From an uncultured Flavobacteriaceae bacterium (lineage in GTDB: Bacteria; Bacteroidota; Bacteroidia; Flavobacteriales; Flavobacteriaceae), in contig CANLVG010000015.1 of NCBI GenBank assembly GCA_947494565.1, positions 62,001 to 126,000 on the forward strand: a stretch of 64,000 nucleotides of DNA, in the 5' to 3' direction. This document shows positions 8,526-17,515 of the stretch, in pieces. The stretch's first letter is position 1. The number at the start of each line of letters is the position of its first letter. Below the pieces are notes generated by a model that was not told the DNA's origin, ran no database searches, and saw only the letters and a list, made by a program, of their open reading frames with translations. Made by a program: the position numbers and the translations under genes.

Positions 8526-9422
8526 ATGAAAAACATACTACCCCTACTTTTTCTTATTGTATTTGGTGCATGTGGCAAATCGGATAATCCGCTGCAAACA
8601 GAACCAATTTCCGCAGCAGCGGAGACCATTCCGGGGGTCCTTTTATTCAGTTCGGGTTTTGAAAGCGATACCTACCTCAGTGAGCCGCAGGAAGGGTTTG
8701 AAAGCGACTTCTGGCCCGATTACGAGATTATCAGAGGTAAAGACCTAACCACCGGATACTCTTGGCCCATACGCATACTCGGTTCGAATTTCAGCGGCAT
8801 TCATAAAATAGACGACGATGGAGGCTCTGCCATCGACAATAGCATCGATACGGTCATCGGACACGATGGTCAAGAAACAAAAGCCCTATTTCAGCGCGTT
8901 AACTACGACGTTCTAGCAACCCAAACCCCCTATCAAATCAACAACATTGCCGAAAACCCAGAGGAGCTCTATATCAGTTATCGGATGAAGACCGATGATT
9001 CGGCACTGGTCGGACCCGATAAATGGCGCGCGATATGGGAGTACAAAACCGATAATTACGGTACTTCCATGAATGGCTTTCGAATGATCGCCTTTATGGA
9101 AACCAATGCCCAAGGTATTAAACATTGGGTTTTTCAAGGTGATACGAGTCCTACCACTCCAATATGGCAGGTAGAGAATTATGATATTCCGGTACCCACG
9201 AACGAATGGTTTCAAGTAGCGTACTACATCAAATGGAGTGACAGCTCTGATGGGTACGCTTCGATGAAGGTGAATGGTGAACTGATTGCAGAGTACTCGG
9301 GTGCTACCACCACAAACTCCGACAATCTAGATTTTATCATCTTGACTCAAGTTTACGGAAATTCGCACCCTATGCATCAATGGGTCGATGATATCGAAAT
9401 CTGGAATGGTTTACCTGAATAA
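8526..9422 (+). CDS. Lipoprotein with jelly-roll domain, paralogue of upstream gene
   Basis: The protein has 298 residues from ATG 8526. The frame is open back to a TTG at 8511, but the ATG yields a clean signal peptide MKNILPLLFLIVFGAC (Cys16). After a short linker the rest is one domain that aligns end to end with the C-terminal domain of the preceding lipoprotein. Shared blocks include SWPxRILGSxFSGIH, TPYQINNI, KWRAIWEYKTDNY, FQGDTSP and LTQVYGNSHPMHQWVDDIEIW. The upstream Ig-like and acidic parts are missing. The two probably arose by duplication and act on or bind the same glycan. The function (lyase, hydrolase or binding) cannot be decided from sequence. It converges on the exopolysaccharide locus, which starts 17 bp further on. 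Confidence 0.75.
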   Translation: MKNILPLLFLIVFGACGKSDNPLQTEPISAAAETIPGVLLFSSGFESDTYLSEPQEGFESDFWPDYEIIRGKDLTTGYSWPIRILGSNFSGIHKIDDDGGSAIDNSIDTVIGHDGQETKALFQRVNYDVLATQTPYQINNIAENPEELYISYRMKTDDSALVGPDKWRAIWEYKTDNYGTSMNGFRMIAFMETNAQGIKHWVFQGDTSPTTPIWQVENYDIPVPTNEWFQVAYYIKWSDSSDGYASMKVNGELIAEYSGATTTNSDNLDFIILTQVYGNSHPMHQWVDDIEIWNGLPE

Positions 9423-9438
9423 ATGGCTATGCGGTCTC

Positions 9439-11127
9439 CTATTTGGCCTTATATGCGGCGTCAAAGACGAACAACTTATCAGTTTGATGTAGATGGTGTG
9501 TTGCCATCAGGTTTTTGTCGAAATCGGGCTCGACAATCCGAACATTTTCCTCTTCATAGGTTTCTAGGGTCAACTTCTTGATTCTGTTGATATTCAAAGC
9601 GCGGCCGTAGACACCTTCGGTATTTCTTTGTGAAGGTCGATAGTACTCATTTTCATATTCGAATATCGCTCCTCCGTTACGTGCGACGCGAGCATCTATG
9701 ATCACGGGGTTTTGTGCATGTGGCAGTATGGTATTCAGTGCTACGGAATCTACTTTATAAATGAACAGCTCGCTGTTCAACGGTGAAGTCTCCGCCATTT
9801 GCTTATTGATAAACAACCATTTTTGATTTTGGGTATCATTAAAGAAAAACGCATCGGCTACCTGTTCACCCTCGAAGGCTGTGGTAGCAAGCTCCCATTT
9901 GGTCGGAAAGTCAAGGGCCCTGTATATCTCCAACCTTTTATTCTCGGAAGTTTCCGGCATAAGATAAATGACACCATCTTCTTCAAAAATAAATGGAAAG
10001 GAAAGATGGTATTCCAAATCAAGCACATCGACGATATCCAACAATTGATGCCCATCTACCTTTCCACAAGAAATCTTACCTCGGTTTGTTTTATAAGAGT
10101 AGTTTTCAAAGAACACGTAGTCCTCACCCCCATAATTAAATAAAAAGGGATCGGCCCAAAATTCGTCTTTTGGCATTTTCAAAGGCTTCAGACCATGAGG
10201 AGTACCTTCAAGAAAATTACCCTTACCTATGAAGACCGACCAACATTCATGGCGTTGCCCCCAAAGTCGATAGGCCATACGCCGCTCTAATTTGTCCCAT
10301 AGGGAGATATAGAATGTGGTGATATACCTCATCACTTGAAACAGTGACGGGTATTTATATTTGACCTGCCCGTGGGGGTAACTAGGGTAGTTATACCCTT
10401 GCCGAAGTTTTTTTAAGTTCTTCAGAAGTATGGAAACCCCTCCTTCGCTCGCCATGGTAGCAGTTTCTACCATAGACCATCCTCGATTGAAAAAGGCATG
10501 GTCTACCAATTGCATTTGGCCATTTGGAGAATAGGAAATCAACCTACATTCAATTGATGATTCTTTTTGTATTACTTCATTAAAACCAATGGGACTATAG
10601 TACGCTCCAACTGGACTTCCAAAGCAAAAGGACCAAATACCATTTTTAGCCCCTTCGGCAAGGCGAACAGGTACGCAAAGCGAATCCAAACTGATGATAA
10701 GATCTAGATTACTTTGTTGTAGTCGTTCAATAATCGTCTTTGTGATTTCATCGTATTTCGAACTGTCTTGCCCTTCAATCTCAATTGTCGGGACCGATGC
10801 CAAACGAGTGCGTAATTCGATCGTGTCGACACTAAAAACAGCCTTGAAGAATACCCGCTGTTCAATATATTTTTGAATTTTGAACAACGTCCTATTTGGG
10901 CTAAATCTTGTGAAAAAATCCCTGATCGGGCTGTGTCTTACTTGATTTTGGGTTTTATTTTCCTGAAGTATGAGGGTGAATTCAAGGGTGGGCTCATCTA
11001 AAACCGCCTCGATTATACGCCATTGCCAATTGCTAAGGTCATGAAAATCATCGATTAAAATTCCTATTCTACTATTCAAGGCGAAATGATCTTGTTTTGA
11101 CAAAAAAGGCGAGCGATTCAGCAGCAT
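9439..11127 (-). CDS. Formyltransferase-like/GINT-like sugar-modifying protein
   Basis: The protein has 562 residues. The N-terminal half (about 20-235) has the general layout of a formyltransferase-like Rossmann domain (SRIGILIDD at the start, LDLIISLDS, then GIWSFCFGSPVG). The C-terminal half (about 290-560) shows the repeated beta-propeller pattern of the glucosamine inositolphosphorylceramide transferase family (DEFWADPFLFNYGGEDYVFFE; GVIYLMPETSENKRLEIYR; YYRPSQ). In bacteria this combination occurs in capsule or exopolysaccharide clusters, where it is presumed to transfer or modify a sugar. It is the last gene of the minus-strand exopolysaccharide locus, after the Wzc-like kinase. The assignment is at family level only. 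Confidence 0.7.
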   Translation of the reverse strand: MLLNRSPFLSKQDHFALNSRIGILIDDFHDLSNWQWRIIEAVLDEPTLEFTLILQENKTQNQVRHSPIRDFFTRFSPNRTLFKIQKYIEQRVFFKAVFSVDTIELRTRLASVPTIEIEGQDSSKYDEITKTIIERLQQSNLDLIISLDSLCVPVRLAEGAKNGIWSFCFGSPVGAYYSPIGFNEVIQKESSIECRLISYSPNGQMQLVDHAFFNRGWSMVETATMASEGGVSILLKNLKKLRQGYNYPSYPHGQVKYKYPSLFQVMRYITTFYISLWDKLERRMAYRLWGQRHECWSVFIGKGNFLEGTPHGLKPLKMPKDEFWADPFLFNYGGEDYVFFENYSYKTNRGKISCGKVDGHQLLDIVDVLDLEYHLSFPFIFEEDGVIYLMPETSENKRLEIYRALDFPTKWELATTAFEGEQVADAFFFNDTQNQKWLFINKQMAETSPLNSELFIYKVDSVALNTILPHAQNPVIIDARVARNGGAIFEYENEYYRPSQRNTEGVYGRALNINRIKKLTLETYEEENVRIVEPDFDKNLMATHHLHQTDKLFVFDAAYKAK

Positions 11128-11254
11128 CTACCTCATTAAGGTTTCATAAATATATCAGGAAATTCGAAGCGCACGCGTATACATCATCATGAATTTCGGA
11201 TGATTTTCAATGCACTTGCCATGCCGTCAAAATAGGATAGTCATTACTCCCCTT

Positions 11255-13651
11255 TTAAGCGGATTTTTTCAGAGGCCCATTATTCTTTTTGACTTTTTTC
11301 TTATACCACGGTTGTTTGACTGGTGTACTGCTGTCATATCCATAGGTATAGCCATAATTGAACTCGGTACCCTTCACCTGACCTACTGCATTGAGAACAT
11401 AGGCCATATTACGTAACTTTTTGGTTCGGTTCAACTCCTTCGAAAATTGCAATAACTTTTTGTCCGTAAACCCAGATCGTACGGCAAAGAGCGTAATATC
11501 GGAATATTTTGAAATCAACAGCGTATCGGTAACCAACATGGTAGGAGCCGTATCTACAATTACATAATCAAACTCTTTTCTGGCTTTTGCCATGAAATCA
11601 CCGAATCGCTTACCCGATAAAAGTATGGGTGCGTTTTTTGGAATACCTCCACTTAGATATACTTTGTGATTGGTATTGTCATCGAATCCTTCGTTAATAC
11701 AATCTTCAAAACCCAATCTGGGGTTGATAAGGTAATCGGACAAACCTGGAATATTCTTATCTAGACCAAAATACGTATGCAGTTGGGGATTTCTCAGATC
11801 CGCCCCAATGAGCAGTACCCGTTTTCCCATACTGGCATAGGCCAAAGACAAGTTCATGGCCAATAAGGTCTTTCCTTCAGCCTTTACACAAGATGTGACA
11901 AAAATCACCTTGCCGTCATCTACATCTTCGGAAGAAAGCAGGTAATCGGTATTGGTACTCAATATGCGAAAAGACTCCGCGAGGGTAGAACGGTCATTTA
12001 CATTTGCGAAACTTCGTTCCTTACTGAAATATGGGATCTCTATGAGTACCGGTATTTCCGGATTATTCCTTTCAATGTCGTGCCTACCGTGTACTTTCGT
12101 ATCAAGGGTAGCCCGTAAAAAAACCACTAGAAACGGCATTAAAAGTCCCAAAAACAAGGACAATGGATAGACAATCGTGGCCTTAGGCCACATGGGTTTG
12201 GTATTGGTCACCCCGTAGTCGATTACCTTAACTGTCGGAGAGGTAGCGGCATACTCGATGGCGGCTTCTTCTCTTTTTCGTAAAAGTAAGAGATAGAGAT
12301 TCTCCTTGATACTCTGTTGGCGTTCGATCGACCGAAGCATACGTTCTTTCTCAGGAAGTCTCGAAAACGAGAAACCGGCATTTTCCTGCTCTCGATTCAA
12401 TTGCCTCAACGAAACGTCTAATTGTGATTCGTAAACATTGACCGAATTTAAGATATTTAGCTTGCCAAGTTCTAACTGTTCGGACAGCGCCTTTAACCTC
12501 GGGTGATTCGCTCCAACGGTAACGACAAGTTTCTGTCGTTCTCTTGCCATTTCGTTATACTTGGTGACCAGTTCGTTCAACCCTTTATTATCCAATCCGA
12601 TATTTCCGGGCAGTAAGTTGTAGGCGATCTCCTCCGATACGGTTCTTTTCAGCAGCTTTGATAGCGATATTTGCGTTTTTAATTGAGCCAGTCTTGCATT
12701 AGCTACCGACTTTCTTCGCAGGCTGACGTTTGCATCCTCTTGAATGAAAGAGAGGTTCTCAGCCTTCTTAAAGTCTTGCTTTCCGGCTTCAATGGAATCC
12801 AGCTCTTCCGATAAATTGATAAATCTTTTATCGATAACCTCTAAGGTCCGTTTGGCAACTAATTGACGATCGGTAACTCCATCTTGATCAAAATTGGTCA
12901 CTATGGAATTCAATATGGCTTCGGAGAGTTCTCTACTTTCCCCAAGGAGGGTCAGTGTCAACACCTCGCTCAACTGTTGTGACGCGCTTATTTTCAAGTC
13001 GTTCGATAGTGCAATGGTTGTCTGTTTGGCTTGATTTAAGACTATTTTGTACTTATTGTCTTTATAGTCTTTGATATTTGCGATTTCTGTAAGATTGATG
13101 GTAAACGGCAAGTCATCGCTCGAAGACGAATCTCCCTTATCATAAGGAAGAATATGCCGCTTTCCCTTCGCATCGGTAATGATGAAGCTCGACGAACTCA
13201 AATAAAGTTCAAACTTCAAGGGCTTTCTTAGAGCATCTTCTGAAATCGCCTTACTCACCACAAAAGGAGGCCTGAATATCCGTCGGTACGAATAGTTCTC
13301 AAACTCATGGTACTCTACGTCCAAATTCAATTCCCGCACAACGTTATCCAATAATCGATATGATTTCAGTACTTCTACGTGGTTTTCAAGACTGAGCCGC
13401 ATGGCCTGGTTCGCCACCACGATTTCATTAGGAATAATATTCGATCGCTGCGTATCATCTAAAATCTTGACCTTAGCTACGGTAGTAAAGGTTTTTGGAG
13501 CATAGGTCGTATAAAAATACCCTAATGCAACAAATACGATACAGCTGATTACGAACCATGGCCAATACGCAAGGTATTTGGAAAGTAAATCCGTGATGGT
13601 AATGGGCTTATCATTCTCCTTAAAGTCTGCTATATGGGGTTTTTCTCTCAT
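11255..13651 (-). CDS. wzc: Wzz/Wzc-type exopolysaccharide co-polymerase and BY-kinase
   Basis: Inner-membrane polysaccharide co-polymerase fused to a bacterial tyrosine autokinase, controlling chain length and export. I start it at the Met at 13651 (798 residues); the open frame reaches back to a GTG at 13675. There are two membrane spans, about 27-50 and just before the kinase (VYPLSLFLGLLMPFLVVFL), around a long periplasmic coiled-coil region. The kinase has Walker A SCVKAEGKT (about 584-592), Walker A' LLIGADLRNP (about 610) and Walker B YVIVDTAP (about 697). A Tyr-rich tail (YGYTYGYDS) provides phosphorylation sites. No Wza-type outer-membrane exporter is encoded in the window. Confidence 0.92.
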   Translation of the reverse strand: MREKPHIADFKENDKPITITDLLSKYLAYWPWFVISCIVFVALGYFYTTYAPKTFTTVAKVKILDDTQRSNIIPNEIVVANQAMRLSLENHVEVLKSYRLLDNVVRELNLDVEYHEFENYSYRRIFRPPFVVSKAISEDALRKPLKFELYLSSSSFIITDAKGKRHILPYDKGDSSSSDDLPFTINLTEIANIKDYKDNKYKIVLNQAKQTTIALSNDLKISASQQLSEVLTLTLLGESRELSEAILNSIVTNFDQDGVTDRQLVAKRTLEVIDKRFINLSEELDSIEAGKQDFKKAENLSFIQEDANVSLRRKSVANARLAQLKTQISLSKLLKRTVSEEIAYNLLPGNIGLDNKGLNELVTKYNEMARERQKLVVTVGANHPRLKALSEQLELGKLNILNSVNVYESQLDVSLRQLNREQENAGFSFSRLPEKERMLRSIERQQSIKENLYLLLLRKREEAAIEYAATSPTVKVIDYGVTNTKPMWPKATIVYPLSLFLGLLMPFLVVFLRATLDTKVHGRHDIERNNPEIPVLIEIPYFSKERSFANVNDRSTLAESFRILSTNTDYLLSSEDVDDGKVIFVTSCVKAEGKTLLAMNLSLAYASMGKRVLLIGADLRNPQLHTYFGLDKNIPGLSDYLINPRLGFEDCINEGFDDNTNHKVYLSGGIPKNAPILLSGKRFGDFMAKARKEFDYVIVDTAPTMLVTDTLLISKYSDITLFAVRSGFTDKKLLQFSKELNRTKKLRNMAYVLNAVGQVKGTEFNYGYTYGYDSSTPVKQPWYKKKVKKNNGPLKKSA

Positions 13652-13834
13652 TCGATATTGAATACGGCGAACCACCTACTATTTCACGACGATCCTCTTG
13701 TTTCACTAGATGATTCACTTTATAACGTGATGCTCAGTCTCCTAGTATATCCGAATACATCATATCCGATCTCTTGAAATTCGGATACAACGGTATAGGA
13801 CCATCAAAGTTATGTATTAATACCCCCTTAAAAC

Positions 13835-14932
13835 TTATAAATCGTTGAATGTTAATATTTTATCGATAATACGTGTAGCTGTTTTACCATCCCAAAGATG
13901 TGGTATTCCTCCCGTTTTCCAATTTCCAGAGAACAGTTTTTCCATTGCAGGTTTTATCGATTTTGGATCAGTACCCAAGAGTTCATTGGTACCCTCGGTA
14001 ATGGTCTCCGGTCGTTCCGTATTGTCACGAAGCGTCATACACGGAATTCCCATAACGGTGGTCTCTTCGGTAATTCCTCCTGAATCGGTTATTACCGCCT
14101 TTGAATTTGCTACTAGGTAATTGAACTCTAAATACCCCAAAGGTTCTATCATATGTAAACGCGGGTGCTCGATATTTAGCGCTTTCAAGACTTTGGCGGT
14201 ACGGGGATGGACGGGAAAAACCAACGGCAGATCCCCTGAATGCAAAACGATCTCATCTAAGAGTGCCTTTAACTGACTCTCTTCATCCACGTTGGCCGGC
14301 CGATGCAATGTCATGACAATATAATTTTTCTCTTTCAAGTTCAAATCTGGCCATACCGATGGTTTTCGAAAACGCGGTCTTTGTTTGAGCAAGGTATCGA
14401 TCATAGTATTACCAACATAGAATATGCTTTTCTTGGGTACCCCACTGTGTCTCAAATTTTCGTTCGCTATCTCAGAAGTCGTAAAAAAGTAATTGGTAAT
14501 GGCATCGGTTACGAGTCGATTGATTTCTTCGGGCATAGTCCAGTCATTCGAGCGAATACCTCCTTCTACGTGGGCCACTTTGGTATGAAGCTTTTGTGCG
14601 ACAATAGCACATGACATGGTTGAAGTCACATCGCCTACAACAAGCACAAGGTCTGCGGGATTATTCTGTAACTCTTTTTCGAAGCTCGTCATGATAGCCG
14701 CTGTCTGCTCGGCCTGAGATCCACCTCCAGCTTCTAAATTGACATCCGGCTCTGGAATTTCCAATTGCTCGAAAAAGCTACCTGACATTTTCTTATCGTA
14801 ATGTTGGCCGGTATGTACCAATCGATACGAAATATCTTTTCCTTCTTGTTTCGCCTCTTCAATGGCATGAATGATCGGAGCTATCTTCATGAAGTTAGGG
14901 CGCGCCCCGGCTATTAAAGTGATTTTTTTCAT
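13835..14932 (-). CDS. wecB: UDP-N-acetylglucosamine 2-epimerase
   Basis: Cytosolic enzyme interconverting UDP-GlcNAc and UDP-ManNAc, which supplies ManNAc for surface polysaccharide. The 365-residue length is typical. The N-terminus ITLIAGARPNFMKIAPII is the family signature. Other conserved blocks are VHTGQHYDKKMS, VVGDVTSTMSCAIVA, HVEGGIRS, MPEEINR, TLHRPANVD and ITDSGGITEETTVMGIPCMTLRDNTERPET. The last holds the UDP-binding and catalytic region. It lies between wzc and the deacetylase gene on the same strand. It fits with the WecG/TagA-type ManNAc transferase gene three genes upstream, so a ManNAc-containing repeat unit or linkage is likely. Confidence 0.95.
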   Translation of the reverse strand: MKKITLIAGARPNFMKIAPIIHAIEEAKQEGKDISYRLVHTGQHYDKKMSGSFFEQLEIPEPDVNLEAGGGSQAEQTAAIMTSFEKELQNNPADLVLVVGDVTSTMSCAIVAQKLHTKVAHVEGGIRSNDWTMPEEINRLVTDAITNYFFTTSEIANENLRHSGVPKKSIFYVGNTMIDTLLKQRPRFRKPSVWPDLNLKEKNYIVMTLHRPANVDEESQLKALLDEIVLHSGDLPLVFPVHPRTAKVLKALNIEHPRLHMIEPLGYLEFNYLVANSKAVITDSGGITEETTVMGIPCMTLRDNTERPETITEGTNELLGTDPKSIKPAMEKLFSGNWKTGGIPHLWDGKTATRIIDKILTFNDL

Positions 14933-14963
14933 TGGTTGGGAAATTTTGTTTTATTGTTGTGAT

Positions 14964-15815
14964 TTAGTTCATATCCACCCTCATGGTAGTTTCCCAATCG
15001 ACTTGGGCAATAGCTTGATTTAAGTCAATGAAATCGAAGTCGTTTATCCACTTCCTAAGTTTCGATTCGCAAGCTTTCAAACCGACATACGATTTGAATC
15101 TTCTCGATGTGGAAAGTCCCTCGATCACTGGCTGTTCATAATCAAAATCCCTGGGATGAAAATAGGTCATAACATAGTCCGATTTCTTCGTGGAATTTTT
15201 AATGAACGTGTACGGAAGTAATCTAAAATAACCTCCACCCGAAAAAATCACGGACTTACCCAGTACAGACCTTGTATTTATTGGGAATTCTTTCAAAACG
15301 GCTCCATTATACTCCAAGAGAGAGGGAGTGGCAGTTTCATAAGCTGGAAGCCCTCCATGGGCCCGGCTTGCCGGAAAAACCGAAGAGTCGACCCTGATTC
15401 CTAATTCGTATAATACTTCAAATGCCCATTTATTCCTTTCCATAATAGAAAAGCCCGGAGCTCTGAAAGAGGTTACTTTTTTACCTGTACAATCTTCAAT
15501 GGTCTTGATTGATTTTTCTACATCCTTATAAAAAGTGGGTCTATCTTGTTCATATACCAACTGATGTAAATGGGTATGACTGCCTATCTCATAGCCACGA
15601 TCTGCAATTTCACGAATGACCTCCGGAAAACGTTCTGCCATCCACCCTACTACGAAAAAAGTCGCATCTACTTTGGTCTCCTCTAGAATACCATAAATGG
15701 TCTCCATATTTCGATGGATCCTAGGTTCAAAATTCGACCATTCTCTCTCGGTCTTCGTCGACGCGTTGTCAAGAATATGAAACCACTCTTCTATGTCAAA
15801 TGTCAATATGTTCAT
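14964..15815 (-). CDS. Polysaccharide deacetylase (NodB fold, DUF3473 type)
   Basis: The protein has 283 residues beginning MNILTFDIEEWFHI. Asp and His of the NodB metal site appear in TFDIEEW and in EIGSHTHLHQ (HxxxH-like), with a further block in FRAPGFSIM. No signal peptide is visible. The form with the extra C-terminal segment (MTYFHPRDFDYEQP) is the variant often encoded next to FemAB-like and AsnB genes in exosortase-linked exopolysaccharide clusters; here the same neighbours are present. It probably N-deacetylates an amino sugar of the polysaccharide or its lipid-linked precursor. Confidence 0.9.
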   Translation of the reverse strand: MNILTFDIEEWFHILDNASTKTEREWSNFEPRIHRNMETIYGILEETKVDATFFVVGWMAERFPEVIREIADRGYEIGSHTHLHQLVYEQDRPTFYKDVEKSIKTIEDCTGKKVTSFRAPGFSIMERNKWAFEVLYELGIRVDSSVFPASRAHGGLPAYETATPSLLEYNGAVLKEFPINTRSVLGKSVIFSGGGYFRLLPYTFIKNSTKKSDYVMTYFHPRDFDYEQPVIEGLSTSRRFKSYVGLKACESKLRKWINDFDFIDLNQAIAQVDWETTMRVDMN

Positions 15816-15839
15816 ACTCGAAATACTCCAAAAGTGGTT

Positions 15840-16817
15840 TTAATATACATATTTGGAAATTTTGTGACCGAAAAAAACCGAAGTCTTCAAGGGTTGTTGT
15901 TTCCATATTTTAGTCAAAAAAGTCAACTCCTTTATCGATTTGCCAACAGGCTCGGAGTAATTATAGAAAACAGGTAACTCCAAAGGGTTCCATTGCTTTT
16001 TAAATCTATGATTATTGCTGTCGATAGTCGATCTACCAAAGGAGAAGTAGGTATGCTTTTTCTCCACTGAAGACCGTAACATTTCCCAACATATCAGAGC
16101 GTGTATATTAAACCGATCATATTCATTGTCGGTCGAAGACCAACATACCTCATTAAAACCGAGATATGACAACGCCATACCCGAGGCAATAACTTTTTCG
16201 CCGTCATATAATACCGCAACTTGAACGTCTCCAAATCGGTAATCGGTCAATAGGTTCTTAAAGAACACCTTGCCCAATGGTGGTGATCCAAATCTCAACA
16301 TTTTTCGGGTATAGAGGTCGTAAAACTCATCCAAAAGTTCTATTCCACCCAGTTTACAAACATATCCTAATTTCCTTGCCTTTCTGATCTTTTGACGAAG
16401 CTTGGACTTCATTGCCATCATCTGTACCTCATCCGATTCATGTACGTTGAGCACACAACTGACTTTTTTATCGTAGACATGATCAGATAGTTTCTCAAAA
16501 CCCCTGACTTCGAAATCTTTGCCTTCGAAAAGTGTATTTAAGTCGACTTTCACCTTTTCGTCAGATGCGATAATCGGGCCACCGTATGAAAAATGTGGCA
16601 TTGATATTATCTTTCCGCGAAAATGTACCATAGGTACCACTCCGATAATGCCTTGACCTTTGCGAATAAATTTATTCTCACTTTGGTAACCAAAGGTTTT
16701 CGAAAGAATAGCACCAAGGGAAGGATTATGGGCTAGCGTGATCATTTGATCATTCCTTTCCCCTTCCAAAAATTTATTCCATGCATCAAAGTCTTCACAA
16801 GTAGAAAGTTGCATCAT
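15840..16817 (-). CDS. FemAB/GNAT-like protein of exopolysaccharide locus
   Basis: A 325-residue protein with two GNAT-like halves. The first has SLGAILSKTFGYQSENKFIRK and GVVPMVHF; the second has LYTRKMLRFGSPPLGKVFF, VLYDGEKVIASGMALSY and YFSFGRSTIDSNNHRFKKQW. FemAB-like proteins transfer aminoacyl or acyl groups, and this subgroup is found in exopolysaccharide clusters, where an acyl or amino-acid decoration of the glycan is the usual proposal. The start codon overlaps the stop of the WecG-like gene by 4 bp (ATGA), which implies translational coupling. The acceptor and donor are unknown. Confidence 0.85.
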   Translation of the reverse strand: MMQLSTCEDFDAWNKFLEGERNDQMITLAHNPSLGAILSKTFGYQSENKFIRKGQGIIGVVPMVHFRGKIISMPHFSYGGPIIASDEKVKVDLNTLFEGKDFEVRGFEKLSDHVYDKKVSCVLNVHESDEVQMMAMKSKLRQKIRKARKLGYVCKLGGIELLDEFYDLYTRKMLRFGSPPLGKVFFKNLLTDYRFGDVQVAVLYDGEKVIASGMALSYLGFNEVCWSSTDNEYDRFNIHALICWEMLRSSVEKKHTYFSFGRSTIDSNNHRFKKQWNPLELPVFYNYSEPVGKSIKELTFLTKIWKQQPLKTSVFFGHKISKYVY

Positions 16818-17515
16818 AACTTATTGAATATCAGTTTTACAAAATATGGAATAAGTCGAATGTCGCGCATAATACGTTTTCGGGGTTCCATCATGGTGCG
16901 GTATACACCTTCTAGTTTATGATCTATCCACCATTGCGGCGCTCTTTGGACAAGTCCGGTATACACGTCGAAACTTCCTCCCAAGCCTTGATAAACGGCA
17001 GGGTGTTTCTGGTACATTTCCTCCATAAGCAGTTCTTGTTTGGGCGACCCCATAGCAACAAAAACCACATCTGGTTTCTTTTCCGCAATATCGGCCAATA
17101 GCGCAGTACGTTCAGCCTCATTGTTCAAATAACCATTTCGATAGCCCAAAATATTGATTCCGGAATAGTCCGATTTTAGATTAGCAATCGTTTTTTCGAT
17201 AACCTCATCGGTACCGCCAACCAAATAGAACGACTTTTTAGTTTGGTATTGTTCAATAATGTCGAGCCACAACTCGCAACCCGGAATACGGTCGACCTCT
17301 GCATGTCCTCTTTTTTGAAGGGCCCAGACTGCCCCCATCCCATCGGGATAGCCCACATTTCTGTTGATGATACTGCGGGTTACATCAGTAGCGTGGTAAA
17401 TTTTTTCCCCATTTACGGCTATCAAAATACTCTTGTGTTGAAAAACATATTCCATCAACTCTTGACGGGTTTTCGGTACATAGGTTTTGACGCCATTGAA
17501 CAATTCTGAAACCAT
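16814..17515 (-). CDS. WecG/TagA/CpsF family glycosyltransferase
   Basis: A 233-residue GT26 enzyme that typically moves ManNAc or ManNAcA from UDP to an undecaprenyl-PP-GlcNAc acceptor at the inner face of the membrane. Signature blocks are NRNVGYPDGMGAVWAL, RIPGCELWLDII, FYLVGGTDEVIEK, DVVFVAMGSPKQELLM and GLGGSFDVYTGLVQRAPQWW. The ATG overlaps the asnB stop codon by one base (TAATG), and its own stop overlaps the FemAB-like start. It is therefore the middle of a tightly coupled triplet. Together with wecB and the WecA-like transferase it suggests GlcNAc-ManNAc initiation. Confidence 0.92.
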   Translation of the reverse strand: MVSELFNGVKTYVPKTRQELMEYVFQHKSILIAVNGEKIYHATDVTRSIINRNVGYPDGMGAVWALQKRGHAEVDRIPGCELWLDIIEQYQTKKSFYLVGGTDEVIEKTIANLKSDYSGINILGYRNGYLNNEAERTALLADIAEKKPDVVFVAMGSPKQELLMEEMYQKHPAVYQGLGGSFDVYTGLVQRAPQWWIDHKLEGVYRTMMEPRKRIMRDIRLIPYFVKLIFNKL

